Shown here one piece after another: positions 56,690 through 64,000 of a stretch of DNA of 64,000 nucleotides. The DNA is taken from positions 124,001-188,000 of the forward strand of contig CALMED010000006.1 of assembly GCA_937862815.1 (NCBI GenBank), read 5' to 3'. The notes under the pieces are model-generated. The model was not told where the DNA came from. It made no database searches and saw nothing but the letters and a program-made list of their open reading frames with translations. Both the position numbers and the translations under genes were made by a program. Within the stretch, counting starts at the first letter, position 1. Each line of letters starts with the position of its first letter. The DNA comes from an uncultured Chitinophagaceae bacterium. GTDB taxonomy: Bacteria > Bacteroidota > Bacteroidia > Chitinophagales > Chitinophagaceae.

Positions 56690-58459
56690 ATGAAGCACCT
56701 GTTATGGCTGGCCGTACTACTGATTTGTTCGCGTGCAGTGCTGGCGCAAAAGCCGCTGCCCCGCCCATCGCAAAGCAGCGACACTGTGCGGGTGGTGGAA
56801 ATCATCCGGGCCGACCGGTTCAACTTCAGAACAGTGGATTCGGCCACCCAGCTTCAGATCCTGACGGGTAATGTGCAAATAAGGCAGGGAAAGACCTTTT
56901 TCAACTGCGACAGCCTGGTATGGAACGAAGCCACCAACTTCATGGAGGCGCACGGTAATGTACACATCCGCGATGCCGATTCCATCAACATCTATTCCCG
57001 CTACCTGCAATACGAAGGCAACCGGAAAACGGCCATCTTCCGCAACAACGTCCGGCTGAGCGACGGAAACAGCACCCTCTTCACCGACGACATGGAATAC
57101 GATATGAACGGGAAGGTGGGGCAGTACCGCAACGGGGGGCGTATCGAAAGCAAGCAAACCACGCTCACCAGCCGGCAGGGATATTATTATGCCGATATCA
57201 AAGATGTGTATTTCATCGGCGACGTGAAGATGAGCGACCCCGAAGTGGCCCTGGCAAGCGATTCCCTCCTCTACAACACCGGCAACCAGGTAGCCACGTT
57301 CATCGCCCCCACCACCATCCGCAGCGGTGCATCCATCATCAACACCCGCGAGGGCTACTACGATCTCAAGTTGAAGAAAGCCAAGTTCGGCAGCCGCGCC
57401 CGCATGCAGGACAGCACATCGGTGATGATTGCCGATGATTTTGCATTTGATGAAGCGAGCGGACTGGGTGAGGCCGCCGGCAATGTGCAATACCGCGACA
57501 CCGCCCAGGGTCTCCTGCTCTTCAGCAACCGTGTTTTTTTCAACAAGGTGAAGAAAAACTTCCTGGCCACCGAAAAGCCGGTGCTGGTAACCGTACAGGA
57601 ACAAGACTCGGTGTTCATCGCCGCCGACACCATCTATTCCGGGCTGATGAACGACCTGCCCGCGCTGCGGTATGGATATATCCGCGGCTTTGACACCAGT
57701 ACCAGGGGCGGCCCCGGAACACAAGCACCGGCAGACACCATTCGCAAAGTACCACCGGCTCCAACCGACGATACCGCCGGCATACGCTTGCCCCCCGACC
57801 CGGTAACCGGTAAACCCAGGGATTCCATTGCTGTGGCGTTGCCCGACAGCAACACCCTGCATAAACCCATCCCGCGGCCGGGTTCCGACACCCTGCGCTT
57901 TATCACCGCCTTCCGCCACGTGCGCATCTTCAGCGATTCGCTGCAGGCCGTGGGCGACAGCCTGTTTTATTCGGGGGTGGACAGTGTGTTTGAACTGTAT
58001 TACGACCCGGTAGCCTGGAGCCGGAGCGGACAGATCACCGGCGATACCATTTTCATCCGTACAGAAAACAAAAAGCCCAAAGAACTTTGGGTGGCAGAAA
58101 ATGCCCTGATGATCCAGGAAGTATCCGGTGAAAACGAATTTTACAACCAACTCCGCGGCAGAACCATCGCCGGCGCTTTCAACAACGGCGAACTGGAAAG
58201 CGTGGAGGCCAACGGGATGGCAGAGAGCGTGTATTTTGCACTGGACGACGACAGCGCCTATGTGGGCATGAACCGGGCCACGGCCGACCGCATCAACCTG
58301 TACTTTGGCGACAGGAACATCCGGAAGGTGAAATACACCCGGTCAGTAAAAAGCATCCTCTATCCCATCCGGCAACTGCCGGAAGAAAAATTAAAACTGG
58401 ACGATTTTCAATGGCTGGAAGGACGCCGGCCGAAATCGAAACTGGAACTCTTCTACTGA
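56690..58459 (+). CDS. OstA-like (LptA-type) LPS transport protein
   Basis: The 589-aa protein has a signal peptide (MKHLLWLAVLLICSRAVLA) and repeated OstA/LptA jellyroll-type units: LQILTGNVQIRQGKTFFNCDSLVWNEATNFMEAHGNV, then FRNNVRLSDGNSTLFTDDMEYD, and further copies after a Pro-rich linker (about 340-390). The family carries LPS across the periplasm. It is longer than E. coli LptA (about 185 aa), as in Bacteroidota. It belongs to the same envelope group as lptD; a direct partnership is inferred. Confidence 0.88.
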   Translation: MKHLLWLAVLLICSRAVLAQKPLPRPSQSSDTVRVVEIIRADRFNFRTVDSATQLQILTGNVQIRQGKTFFNCDSLVWNEATNFMEAHGNVHIRDADSINIYSRYLQYEGNRKTAIFRNNVRLSDGNSTLFTDDMEYDMNGKVGQYRNGGRIESKQTTLTSRQGYYYADIKDVYFIGDVKMSDPEVALASDSLLYNTGNQVATFIAPTTIRSGASIINTREGYYDLKLKKAKFGSRARMQDSTSVMIADDFAFDEASGLGEAAGNVQYRDTAQGLLLFSNRVFFNKVKKNFLATEKPVLVTVQEQDSVFIAADTIYSGLMNDLPALRYGYIRGFDTSTRGGPGTQAPADTIRKVPPAPTDDTAGIRLPPDPVTGKPRDSIAVALPDSNTLHKPIPRPGSDTLRFITAFRHVRIFSDSLQAVGDSLFYSGVDSVFELYYDPVAWSRSGQITGDTIFIRTENKKPKELWVAENALMIQEVSGENEFYNQLRGRTIAGAFNNGELESVEANGMAESVYFALDDDSAYVGMNRATADRINLYFGDRNIRKVKYTRSVKSILYPIRQLPEEKLKLDDFQWLEGRRPKSKLELFY

Positions 58460-58523
58460 TAGGCACGAAGGTTTGCCGATAAGTTTGTTTTTTTGCACTT
58501 TCCTCACCCCCCCTGATTTCGCG

Positions 58524-59696
58524 ATGCCAAGAAATTATTTAAAGCGCACTTTTTTATCCCCCCTGCTGGAGTTTATACACGACAGCCGGGCAATCGGTAT
58601 CCTCATCATCGTTAACACCATCATTTCCCTGGTAGTGGCCAATTCACCCTGGGGAAATGAGTACCTTTCGCTCATTAACCAGGAAATACACCTGGGCCAC
58701 TACCTGCCGCACAGCGTGCTGCACTGGATCAACGACGGTCTGATGGCCGTTTTCTTTTTCATGGCCGGCATGGAAATTAAACGGGAGCTGAAAGTGGGTG
58801 AGCTGGCTTCCATCAAAAAATCCATCATGCCGGTGATGGGGGCCATCGGGGGCATGCTGGTGCCCGCCCTGATCTTCCTGTCGTTCAATGCAGGCACCAC
58901 TTACGGGAACGGCTGGGGTATTCCCATGGCCACCGATATTGCTTTTTCGCTGGGCGTTGCCTCCCTGCTGGGCAGCCGTGCCCCCGTAGCCCTGAAAATT
59001 TTTCTCACCGCCCTGGCCATCATCGACGACCTCGGTGCCATTGTGGCCATTGCCGTCTTTTATACCACTTCTCTCAAATTGTTGTACCTGCTGGGCGGAC
59101 TGCTGATCTTTGGTCTGCTGATCGCCTGGAACCACCTGAAGCTGCCCTTCGGCTTCTGGAATTTCCTGCTGGGTGGTGTACTGTGGTTCCTCATCTTCAA
59201 CTCCGGTATTCACGCCACCATTGCCGGGGTGTTGTTTGCCTTCACCATTCCGCTGAAGCATCTGTCATCCATCGAACATCAACTGCACAACTACGTCAAC
59301 TTCCTCATCATTCCGCTTTTTGTCATCGCCAATACGGCCATCATCATTCCATCGGGTTTCGCAGGTGAATTGGGCAGCCCGCTCAGTCTCGGTATTATCC
59401 TGGGCTTGCTGGTGGGTAAGCCGGCCGGTATCCTCCTATTCTGCTGGATCACTGTAAAACTCAAGCTGGGCGAACTGGCCAAGGGAATCCGGTGGAAACA
59501 CATGGTAGGACTCGGACTCCTGGCGGCCATCGGCTTCACCATGAGCATTTTCATTTCCATGCTGGCATTTAAGGATACAGAAACACAAGACATCAGTAAG
59601 ATGGCCGTGATGATCGCGTCCTTTATTGCCATTGCTGCTTCTTATACCTGGTTTAAATTTTTTACAAAACCGCCCCGGCAGAAAGCCGTGGCATAG
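58524..59696 (+). CDS. nhaA: Na+/H+ antiporter NhaA
   Basis: NhaA exchanges sodium for protons at the inner membrane. The 390-aa protein has about twelve membrane segments, the family pair of catalytic aspartates in LAIIDDLGAIVAIAVFYT, the conserved AGMEIKRELKVGEL near the first half and PMATDIAFSLGVASLLG. The ATG at 58524 was chosen to begin at MPRNYLKRTFLSPLLEF; an earlier ATG at 58473 would lengthen it in an unconserved way. Confidence 0.95.
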   Translation: MPRNYLKRTFLSPLLEFIHDSRAIGILIIVNTIISLVVANSPWGNEYLSLINQEIHLGHYLPHSVLHWINDGLMAVFFFMAGMEIKRELKVGELASIKKSIMPVMGAIGGMLVPALIFLSFNAGTTYGNGWGIPMATDIAFSLGVASLLGSRAPVALKIFLTALAIIDDLGAIVAIAVFYTTSLKLLYLLGGLLIFGLLIAWNHLKLPFGFWNFLLGGVLWFLIFNSGIHATIAGVLFAFTIPLKHLSSIEHQLHNYVNFLIIPLFVIANTAIIIPSGFAGELGSPLSLGIILGLLVGKPAGILLFCWITVKLKLGELAKGIRWKHMVGLGLLAAIGFTMSIFISMLAFKDTETQDISKMAVMIASFIAIAASYTWFKFFTKPPRQKAVA

Positions 59697-59725
59697 TTTT
59701 GGAAGGCATGAGGTAAAATGCCTGC

Positions 59726-60190
59726 ATGAAACCAATTTCTTTCCTTCTGTTTGCGGTTTGCCTCTTTCCGGCAAGTTGCGCTTTCGCCCAGGAATACCGT
59801 CACCAGCTGGGCGTGCGGTTGGGCAGCACCGACCAGGTGGTGTCATCCGGTTTTTCCTACCGGTACCATATAGACGAAACACAGGGATTGGAAATCCTGC
59901 TCAACCTCAACACACCCGTATCGGTGGCCTTATTGTACGAACGGTTCCGTCCGTTGGGGGGTGAAATGCCGCTGCGCTGGTATTACGGCGGGGGTGCTTT
60001 TGCCGGGTTCCGGGGGAGGGATGTGCTCGGGGCAACAGGCATTCTGGGACTGGATTACCAGTTTGAAGGGAACTTCCCGGTGAACCTGAGTGCCGACTGG
60101 AAGCCGGAGCTTACCCTTGTGGATGCAGTACGTTTTCGTGCCGGTACCGTGGGGCTCACCGTTCGTTTTTCATTTCCCGTAAAAAAATAA
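59726..60190 (+). CDS. Small outer-membrane beta-barrel-like protein
   Basis: The 154-aa protein has a signal peptide (MKPISFLLFAVCLFPASCAFA) and a barrel-type body with alternating strands: RHQLGVRLGSTDQVVSSGFSYRYHI, LRWYYGGGAFAGFRG, TGILGLDYQFEGNFPVNLSADWKPEL, ending AGTVGLTVRFSF. The terminal Phe is typical of barrels. No function is known. Confidence 0.7.
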   Translation: MKPISFLLFAVCLFPASCAFAQEYRHQLGVRLGSTDQVVSSGFSYRYHIDETQGLEILLNLNTPVSVALLYERFRPLGGEMPLRWYYGGGAFAGFRGRDVLGATGILGLDYQFEGNFPVNLSADWKPELTLVDAVRFRAGTVGLTVRFSFPVKK

Positions 60191-60260
60191 CCCGGCTTTA
60201 CGCCGGCAAAACCATCGCCGGGCTGATCCGGAAGGGGCTCCCCTGCTGTATCTTTAGAGC

Positions 60261-61763
60261 ATGAAACTCTTCACGGCCGAACAGTTCCGGGCCTGGGACG
60301 CTTACACCATTTCGCAGGAACCCATCGCCTCCATTGATCTTATGGAACGGGCGGCCACGCAATGTGCCGACTGGATGCTGCAGAGGGGTTTTGGCCGTAA
60401 ACCGGTGCATATCTTTTGTGGCAAAGGCAACAACGGCGGAGACGGGCTGGCTTTGGCGCGCCTCCTGCTGCAACAGGGGTGCCGGGTGCATTGCTATGTG
60501 CTGGAATCGGGCCAGTTGGGAACACCAGATTTTCAAGCCAACCTGCACCGCTTGCATGCACACACCCACGACCTCCACTTTATCCAGGGCAGTTCCTTTT
60601 TCCCGGCTCTTTCAACGGGCGACATTGTGGTGGATGCCCTCTTTGGTACCGGTCTGAACAAAGCACCCGAAGGTATTTCCAAAGAGTTGCTGCAACACCT
60701 CAACCACAGCGGGGCTACAGGTATTTCGCTGGATCTTCCCAGTGGCATGCTGGCCGATGACAGCAGTGCGGGACACACGGTTTTTTGCGCCACACACACC
60801 CTTACGTTCCAGCAGTTGAAGAGGTGTTTCCTGATGCCCGAAAACCAGGATGCCATGGGCGAAGTGCAGGTACTGCCCATCGGGCTGCACCCCGACTATT
60901 CCGCTATCACTCCTGCCCCCTGGGTGCTTACTGATGCGGAACAGATGCGGCGCATCTACCGGCCCCGGCCGCGGTTTGCGCACAAAGGCATTTTCGGTCA
61001 TGCGTTCCTGTTAGCCGGCAGCCGCGGAAAGATGGGCGCCGCCGTACTGGCAGCAGCTGCCTGCCTGCGGAGCGGGGCCGGCCTCCTCTCCTGTGTGGTT
61101 CCCGATTGCGGCTATCCGATCCTGCAATCGGCCGTTCCCGAAGCCATGGTGACTCCCGACCCGCACGATGCATACCTCACCGTTCTTCCATCCGCACTCA
61201 GTAGCTGCGATGCGGTAGGCATCGGCCCGGGACTGGGTCTGCACGAAGAAACTGCGGCCTGTCTTTTACAATTGCTGCAGGAGCACCACCGCCCTACCGT
61301 ACTGGATGCAGATGCGCTCAACCTACTTTCAATAAAAGAAAGTGCCGGCAGCCTGCTGCACGCCGATTGCCTTTTAACGCCACACCCCAAAGAATTTGAA
61401 CGGCTCTTTGGCCCCTGTGCCAACGACTTCGAACGGGTGGAGCGGGCCAGCGAAGCGGCCCGTCGGCTGCACTGCTGCATCCTGGTAAAATCGCATTACA
61501 GTTACCTGGCCAACCCCGACGGAATGGTGTTTTTTAACACCACAGGCAATCCCGGCATGGCAACGGCCGGCAGCGGCGATGTGCTCACCGGCATCCTCAC
61601 GGGCTTGCTGGCACAAGGATACAGCGTGGAAGAAGCCGCCTTGCTGGGTATGTATCTCCATGGAAAAGCCGGCGACCTCGCAGCCGATCAACTGTCGGAA
61701 GAAGCCCTGGTAGCCGGCGACATCACCCGGTTCCTGGGCAACGCGTTCCGGTCAATCAGCTGA
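60261..61763 (+). CDS. Bifunctional NAD(P)H-hydrate epimerase / ADP-dependent dehydratase
   Basis: This enzyme repairs hydrated NADH and NADPH. The 500-aa protein has an N-terminal YjeF_N epimerase domain (1-210) with FCGKGNNGGDGLALARLL and ISLDLPSGM, and a C-terminal carbohydrate-kinase-like dehydratase domain (from about 225) with FAHKGIFGHAFLLAGSRGKMGAAVLAA, LDADALNLL and the ATP/ADP loop TAGSGDVLTGILTGLLAQG. Both domains look intact. The name in E. coli is YjeF/NnrDE; a symbol is not forced here. Confidence 0.95.
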   Translation: MKLFTAEQFRAWDAYTISQEPIASIDLMERAATQCADWMLQRGFGRKPVHIFCGKGNNGGDGLALARLLLQQGCRVHCYVLESGQLGTPDFQANLHRLHAHTHDLHFIQGSSFFPALSTGDIVVDALFGTGLNKAPEGISKELLQHLNHSGATGISLDLPSGMLADDSSAGHTVFCATHTLTFQQLKRCFLMPENQDAMGEVQVLPIGLHPDYSAITPAPWVLTDAEQMRRIYRPRPRFAHKGIFGHAFLLAGSRGKMGAAVLAAAACLRSGAGLLSCVVPDCGYPILQSAVPEAMVTPDPHDAYLTVLPSALSSCDAVGIGPGLGLHEETAACLLQLLQEHHRPTVLDADALNLLSIKESAGSLLHADCLLTPHPKEFERLFGPCANDFERVERASEAARRLHCCILVKSHYSYLANPDGMVFFNTTGNPGMATAGSGDVLTGILTGLLAQGYSVEEAALLGMYLHGKAGDLAADQLSEEALVAGDITRFLGNAFRSIS

Positions 61764-61805
61764 CGGAAAATCTAAGCGGAAGTACACGTGGAGAAGACTT
61801 TCTTT

Positions 61806-62579
61806 TCAGGAAGCAGGGCGGGTAAAATGCAGCATCCCCAGGTCTCGCTTGCCGGGTACCCACCGGTCGAGAATGCGTGTTAGCGGCAACAACACCCGCT
61901 GCAACCATAGCGAAAAAGACGTGAGGGATTCACCTTCCCGGCGGGAACGGGGATTAAACAGTTTCCGGATCAATCCGCATACAACGTAACTGGCCTGGAT
62001 GTGCAGGAAGCGGGTTTCCCTCAACTCAAATCCCTGCTCACGGAATAAGGCGGCGTAATAGGACACCGGCCGGCCGAGATTGCTGTCGTGCCCTTTAACA
62101 ACGGGCTCAATGCGTTCAAAGATAACCACCTCCGAACGCGACACCCGGCATATCTCGGTTATTAATCCCCGTAAGCTCTCTTCGTGGGTATTGTGCTGCA
62201 GCACGGTGGAGGTAAAAACCAGGTCAAAAAACCGATCCTCAAACGGCAGCGAAGTGCCATTGGTCTTTCGTATCTCCACCCCCCGGCCCTGCAGGAGCCG
62301 GCGGGCCAGGTCAATCATCTGCTGTGAAACATCGGCTCCATACAAAGCCCCGGCGCCTTTACGACTGAGGACGTCGAGATTTCCGCCGGGCCCCGACCCC
62401 ACTTCCAACACTGTTTTTCCGGTAACATCCAGCCGGTTGAGCAACTGGAGGAACTTCGCCCTTTTGTAGCGGTAATAGGGTTCATCGTCCCCCGCAATGA
62501 GCTTGAGTTCCCGGCGGCTGCCAATTTCATGCGCCACCTGGTCCCAGTAAGATTCCGGGTTATACGGTTTTACAGCCAT
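61806..62579 (-). CDS. Class I SAM-dependent methyltransferase
   Basis: The 257-aa protein has a Rossmann methyltransferase fold: motif I VLEVGSGPGGNLDVLSRKG, the acidic strand ADVSQQMIDLARRLL, motif II FEDRFFDLVFTSTVLQHN and motif III VSRSEVVIFERIEP. The substrate is unknown. The C-terminal half has a basic, hydrophobic region. The ATG at 62579 fits the family start (MAVKPYNPESYWDQVAHEI). Confidence 0.85.
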   Translation of the reverse strand: MAVKPYNPESYWDQVAHEIGSRRELKLIAGDDEPYYRYKRAKFLQLLNRLDVTGKTVLEVGSGPGGNLDVLSRKGAGALYGADVSQQMIDLARRLLQGRGVEIRKTNGTSLPFEDRFFDLVFTSTVLQHNTHEESLRGLITEICRVSRSEVVIFERIEPVVKGHDSNLGRPVSYYAALFREQGFELRETRFLHIQASYVVCGLIRKLFNPRSRREGESLTSFSLWLQRVLLPLTRILDRWVPGKRDLGMLHFTRPAS

Positions 62580-62592
62580 GTGCGGGGAAGAA

Positions 62593-63060
62593 TCAGTTGG
62601 TTTTATTCTTCTCTTCGGCGTCCACAAAAAACTTCGCATCAATCCGGATCATGGAATCCACGGAAATATTGCGGTCTTTCGCCTTGAGGAGGATCTGGTC
62701 CATCCACTCCTTGTTGCCGCGGATCTGGTCTTCCATGGCGCGGATGCGTTGCTGGTACTCATCGGACGAGCCTGTTTCTGCGGGCTTCTGCTCACCCTTG
62801 TCGGGTGCACTGCTTTGATCCACCATCCAGCGGGCATCAATCAACAGCATCGAATCAAGAGGAATCCCCCTTTCGTCGGCTTTCCGTTGCTCTTCGGCCA
62901 GCCATTCGGGTGAATTTTTCATCAGCTGGATGTTCTCCTGCACACGCTCCTCGTAGGTCTTTTCAATTTTTATGTCCACTTCGGCTTCGTCCTCCACATC
63001 ATTGCAATAAGAAAATGCGGTCAGGAGCAGGAATGCAAGGATAAGATTGCGGGTATTCAT
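62593..63060 (-). CDS. Lipoprotein-like protein with a duplicated 30-residue unit
   Basis: The 155-aa protein starts MNTRNLILAFLLLTAFSYCN, a lipoprotein-type signal with Cys19. It carries two similar blocks: PEWLAEEQRKADERGIPLDSMLLIDARWMVD and KEWMDQILLKAKDRNISVDSMIRIDAKFFVD, each with a D-S-M-x-x-I-D-A core. No family is known. The start at 63060 was chosen on the signal peptide. A promoter box lies 25 bp upstream. Confidence 0.7.
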   Translation of the reverse strand: MNTRNLILAFLLLTAFSYCNDVEDEAEVDIKIEKTYEERVQENIQLMKNSPEWLAEEQRKADERGIPLDSMLLIDARWMVDQSSAPDKGEQKPAETGSSDEYQQRIRAMEDQIRGNKEWMDQILLKAKDRNISVDSMIRIDAKFFVDAEEKNKTN

Positions 63061-63084
63061 GATAAAAAATCGTTTTAAACGGGC

Positions 63085-63092
63085 CAAAGGTA
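63085..63092 (-). promoter_or_regulatory. -7 promoter box for the lipoprotein gene
   Basis: The minus strand reads TACCTTTG, matching TAnnTTTG, 25 bp upstream of the start. Confidence 0.55.
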
Positions 63093-63220
63093 AATGCTGC
63101 CACAGTAAAATAATCAAAGATGCAATGCAAAATTATTATGGGAGTGCCCCGTTTCAGGAAAATCCGGGCCGAAAAGCTGTCTTCGTGCGGCTCCTGGCCT
63201 GATTTTTAGCCCCTTTCCCC

Positions 63221-63228
63221 TATCTTTG
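63221..63228 (+). promoter_or_regulatory. -7 promoter box for hppA
   Basis: The sequence TATCTTTG matches TAnnTTTG and lies 70 bp upstream of the hppA start. Confidence 0.6.
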
Positions 63229-63297
63229 CCGCCCCCGTTCCGCCGCTGTTGCGTTTCGGGAAATCAGAACTACAATCAACTATCTGAATTATTGTTT

Positions 63298-64000
63298 ATG
63301 GAGAATTTGATTTATCTCGTTCCCGGAATGGCTGTTATCGGCCTGCTCTACACCTTTGTCAAGTTCAACTGGGTATCCCGCCAGGATGCCGGTAATGAGC
63401 GCATGCAGGAGATCAGCAAGCACATCGCAGAAGGCGCCATGGCCTTCCTGAAGGCAGAGTGGAGAATCCTGACCTATTTCGTTATTGTGGTGGCCCTGCT
63501 GCTGGGTGTAATGGCCATGGCCAATCCCAACAGCCACTGGAGCATCGCCATTGCCTTCGTGATCGGCGCCGTTTTCAGCGCCACCGCCGGTTATATCGGC
63601 ATGAACATCGCCACCCGCAGCAACGTACGTACGGCCCATGCCGCCCGTACCAGCCTGAGCAAAGCCCTGAACGTTTCGTTCACCGGTGGATCGGTGATGG
63701 GCCTGGGTGTAGCCGGCCTGGCTGTGCTGGGTTTGGGTGCCCTTTTCATCATACTTAAAGCCATCTTTGTTCCGGAAGGCGCTGCCGTAAACGGACCGGA
63801 GATGCTCAAAGCCATTGAAGTGCTCACCGGTTTCTCCCTCGGCGCAGAAAGCATTGCTCTCTTTGCCCGCGTGGGTGGTGGTATTTATACCAAGGCAGCC
63901 GATGTGGGCGCCGACCTCGTAGGTAAAGTGGAAGCCGGCATCCCGGAAGATGATCCCCGTAACCCCGCCACCATTGCCGACAACGTAGGCGATAACGTAG
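63298..64000 (+). CDS. hppA: Membrane proton-pumping pyrophosphatase, 5' part
   Basis: This enzyme hydrolyses pyrophosphate and pumps H+ or Na+ across the inner membrane. The gene runs off the right edge; 234 codons are seen. Membrane helices begin at MENLIYLVPGMAVIGLLYTF. The catalytic signature is complete: GGGIYTKAADVGADLVGKVEAGIPEDDPRNPATIADNVGDNV. The K+-dependent versus independent form cannot be told from the visible part. Confidence 0.97.
   Translation, partial: MENLIYLVPGMAVIGLLYTFVKFNWVSRQDAGNERMQEISKHIAEGAMAFLKAEWRILTYFVIVVALLLGVMAMANPNSHWSIAIAFVIGAVFSATAGYIGMNIATRSNVRTAHAARTSLSKALNVSFTGGSVMGLGVAGLAVLGLGALFIILKAIFVPEGAAVNGPEMLKAIEVLTGFSLGAESIALFARVGGGIYTKAADVGADLVGKVEAGIPEDDPRNPATIADNVGDNV

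Noticed and set aside
56717..58150. 477-aa open frame antisense to the OstA-like gene
   Set aside because: It is a shadow frame with no recognisable domain.

Overview
The window reads as a chromosome segment of a Bacteroidota bacterium, most likely of the Chitinophagaceae. Several promoters carry the Bacteroidota -7 box TAnnTTTG and few genes show a purine-rich ribosome binding site. The gene stock fits as well: L31 type B, a BrxA-type bacilliredoxin, Bacteroidota-type LptD and OstA proteins, large TonB/OMP barrels with carboxypeptidase-like plugs, and a PLP-dependent arginine decarboxylase.

Left flank (1-23.0 kb) is ordinary chromosome. It holds the end of cinA/pncC, a lipoyl E2 acyltransferase, rpmE2, yajQ, an outer-membrane barrel protein, lgt, a bacilliredoxin, hsp20, two uncharacterised exported proteins, arginine decarboxylase, the thrS-infC-(small membrane protein)-rpmI-rplT cluster, a TonB-dependent receptor, a DUF3347-type lipoprotein and an ABC-F ATPase. 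It ends with a tRNA-Arg(TCT) at 23008-23081.

An integrated element of about 27.2 kb (23067-50319) sits in the 3' end of that tRNA. It is bounded by a 16-bp direct repeat, and each end carries a pair of TAGCCA motifs 12 bp apart. The tyrosine recombinase lies next to the tRNA. Next comes cargo: an MmeI-like restriction-methylase, a RelE/ParE-type toxin-antitoxin pair and a nuclease-phosphoribosyltransferase fusion. A leftward late operon (42.5 to 29.7 kb) follows. It encodes two murein hydrolases (lytic transglycosylase and GH108-like), a transglutaminase-like protein with an intact Cys-His-Asp triad, an SGNH-hydrolase/fibre protein with a signal peptide, and many small membrane or basic proteins. 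I find no terminase, portal, packaging ATPase, tape measure or tail gene. An early leftward operon (48.8 to 42.7 kb) of small unknown genes includes a winged-helix protein beside an array of five 8-bp repeats at exact 11-bp spacing. A CI-like repressor and a HicBA-like pair, on the plus strand, close the right end.

The late operon is the most interesting part. It looks like a virion and lysis module of a tailless, possibly membrane-containing, provirus with no familiar packaging machinery. That reading is an inference from gene content, not from a recognised capsid.

Right flank (50.3-64 kb) is again chromosome: ung, plsC, lptD, an Amidase_3, an MCE/MlaD protein and an OstA protein (an outer-membrane and envelope group), then nhaA, a small barrel, the bifunctional NAD(P)HX repair enzyme, a methyltransferase, a repeat-containing lipoprotein and the start of hppA.
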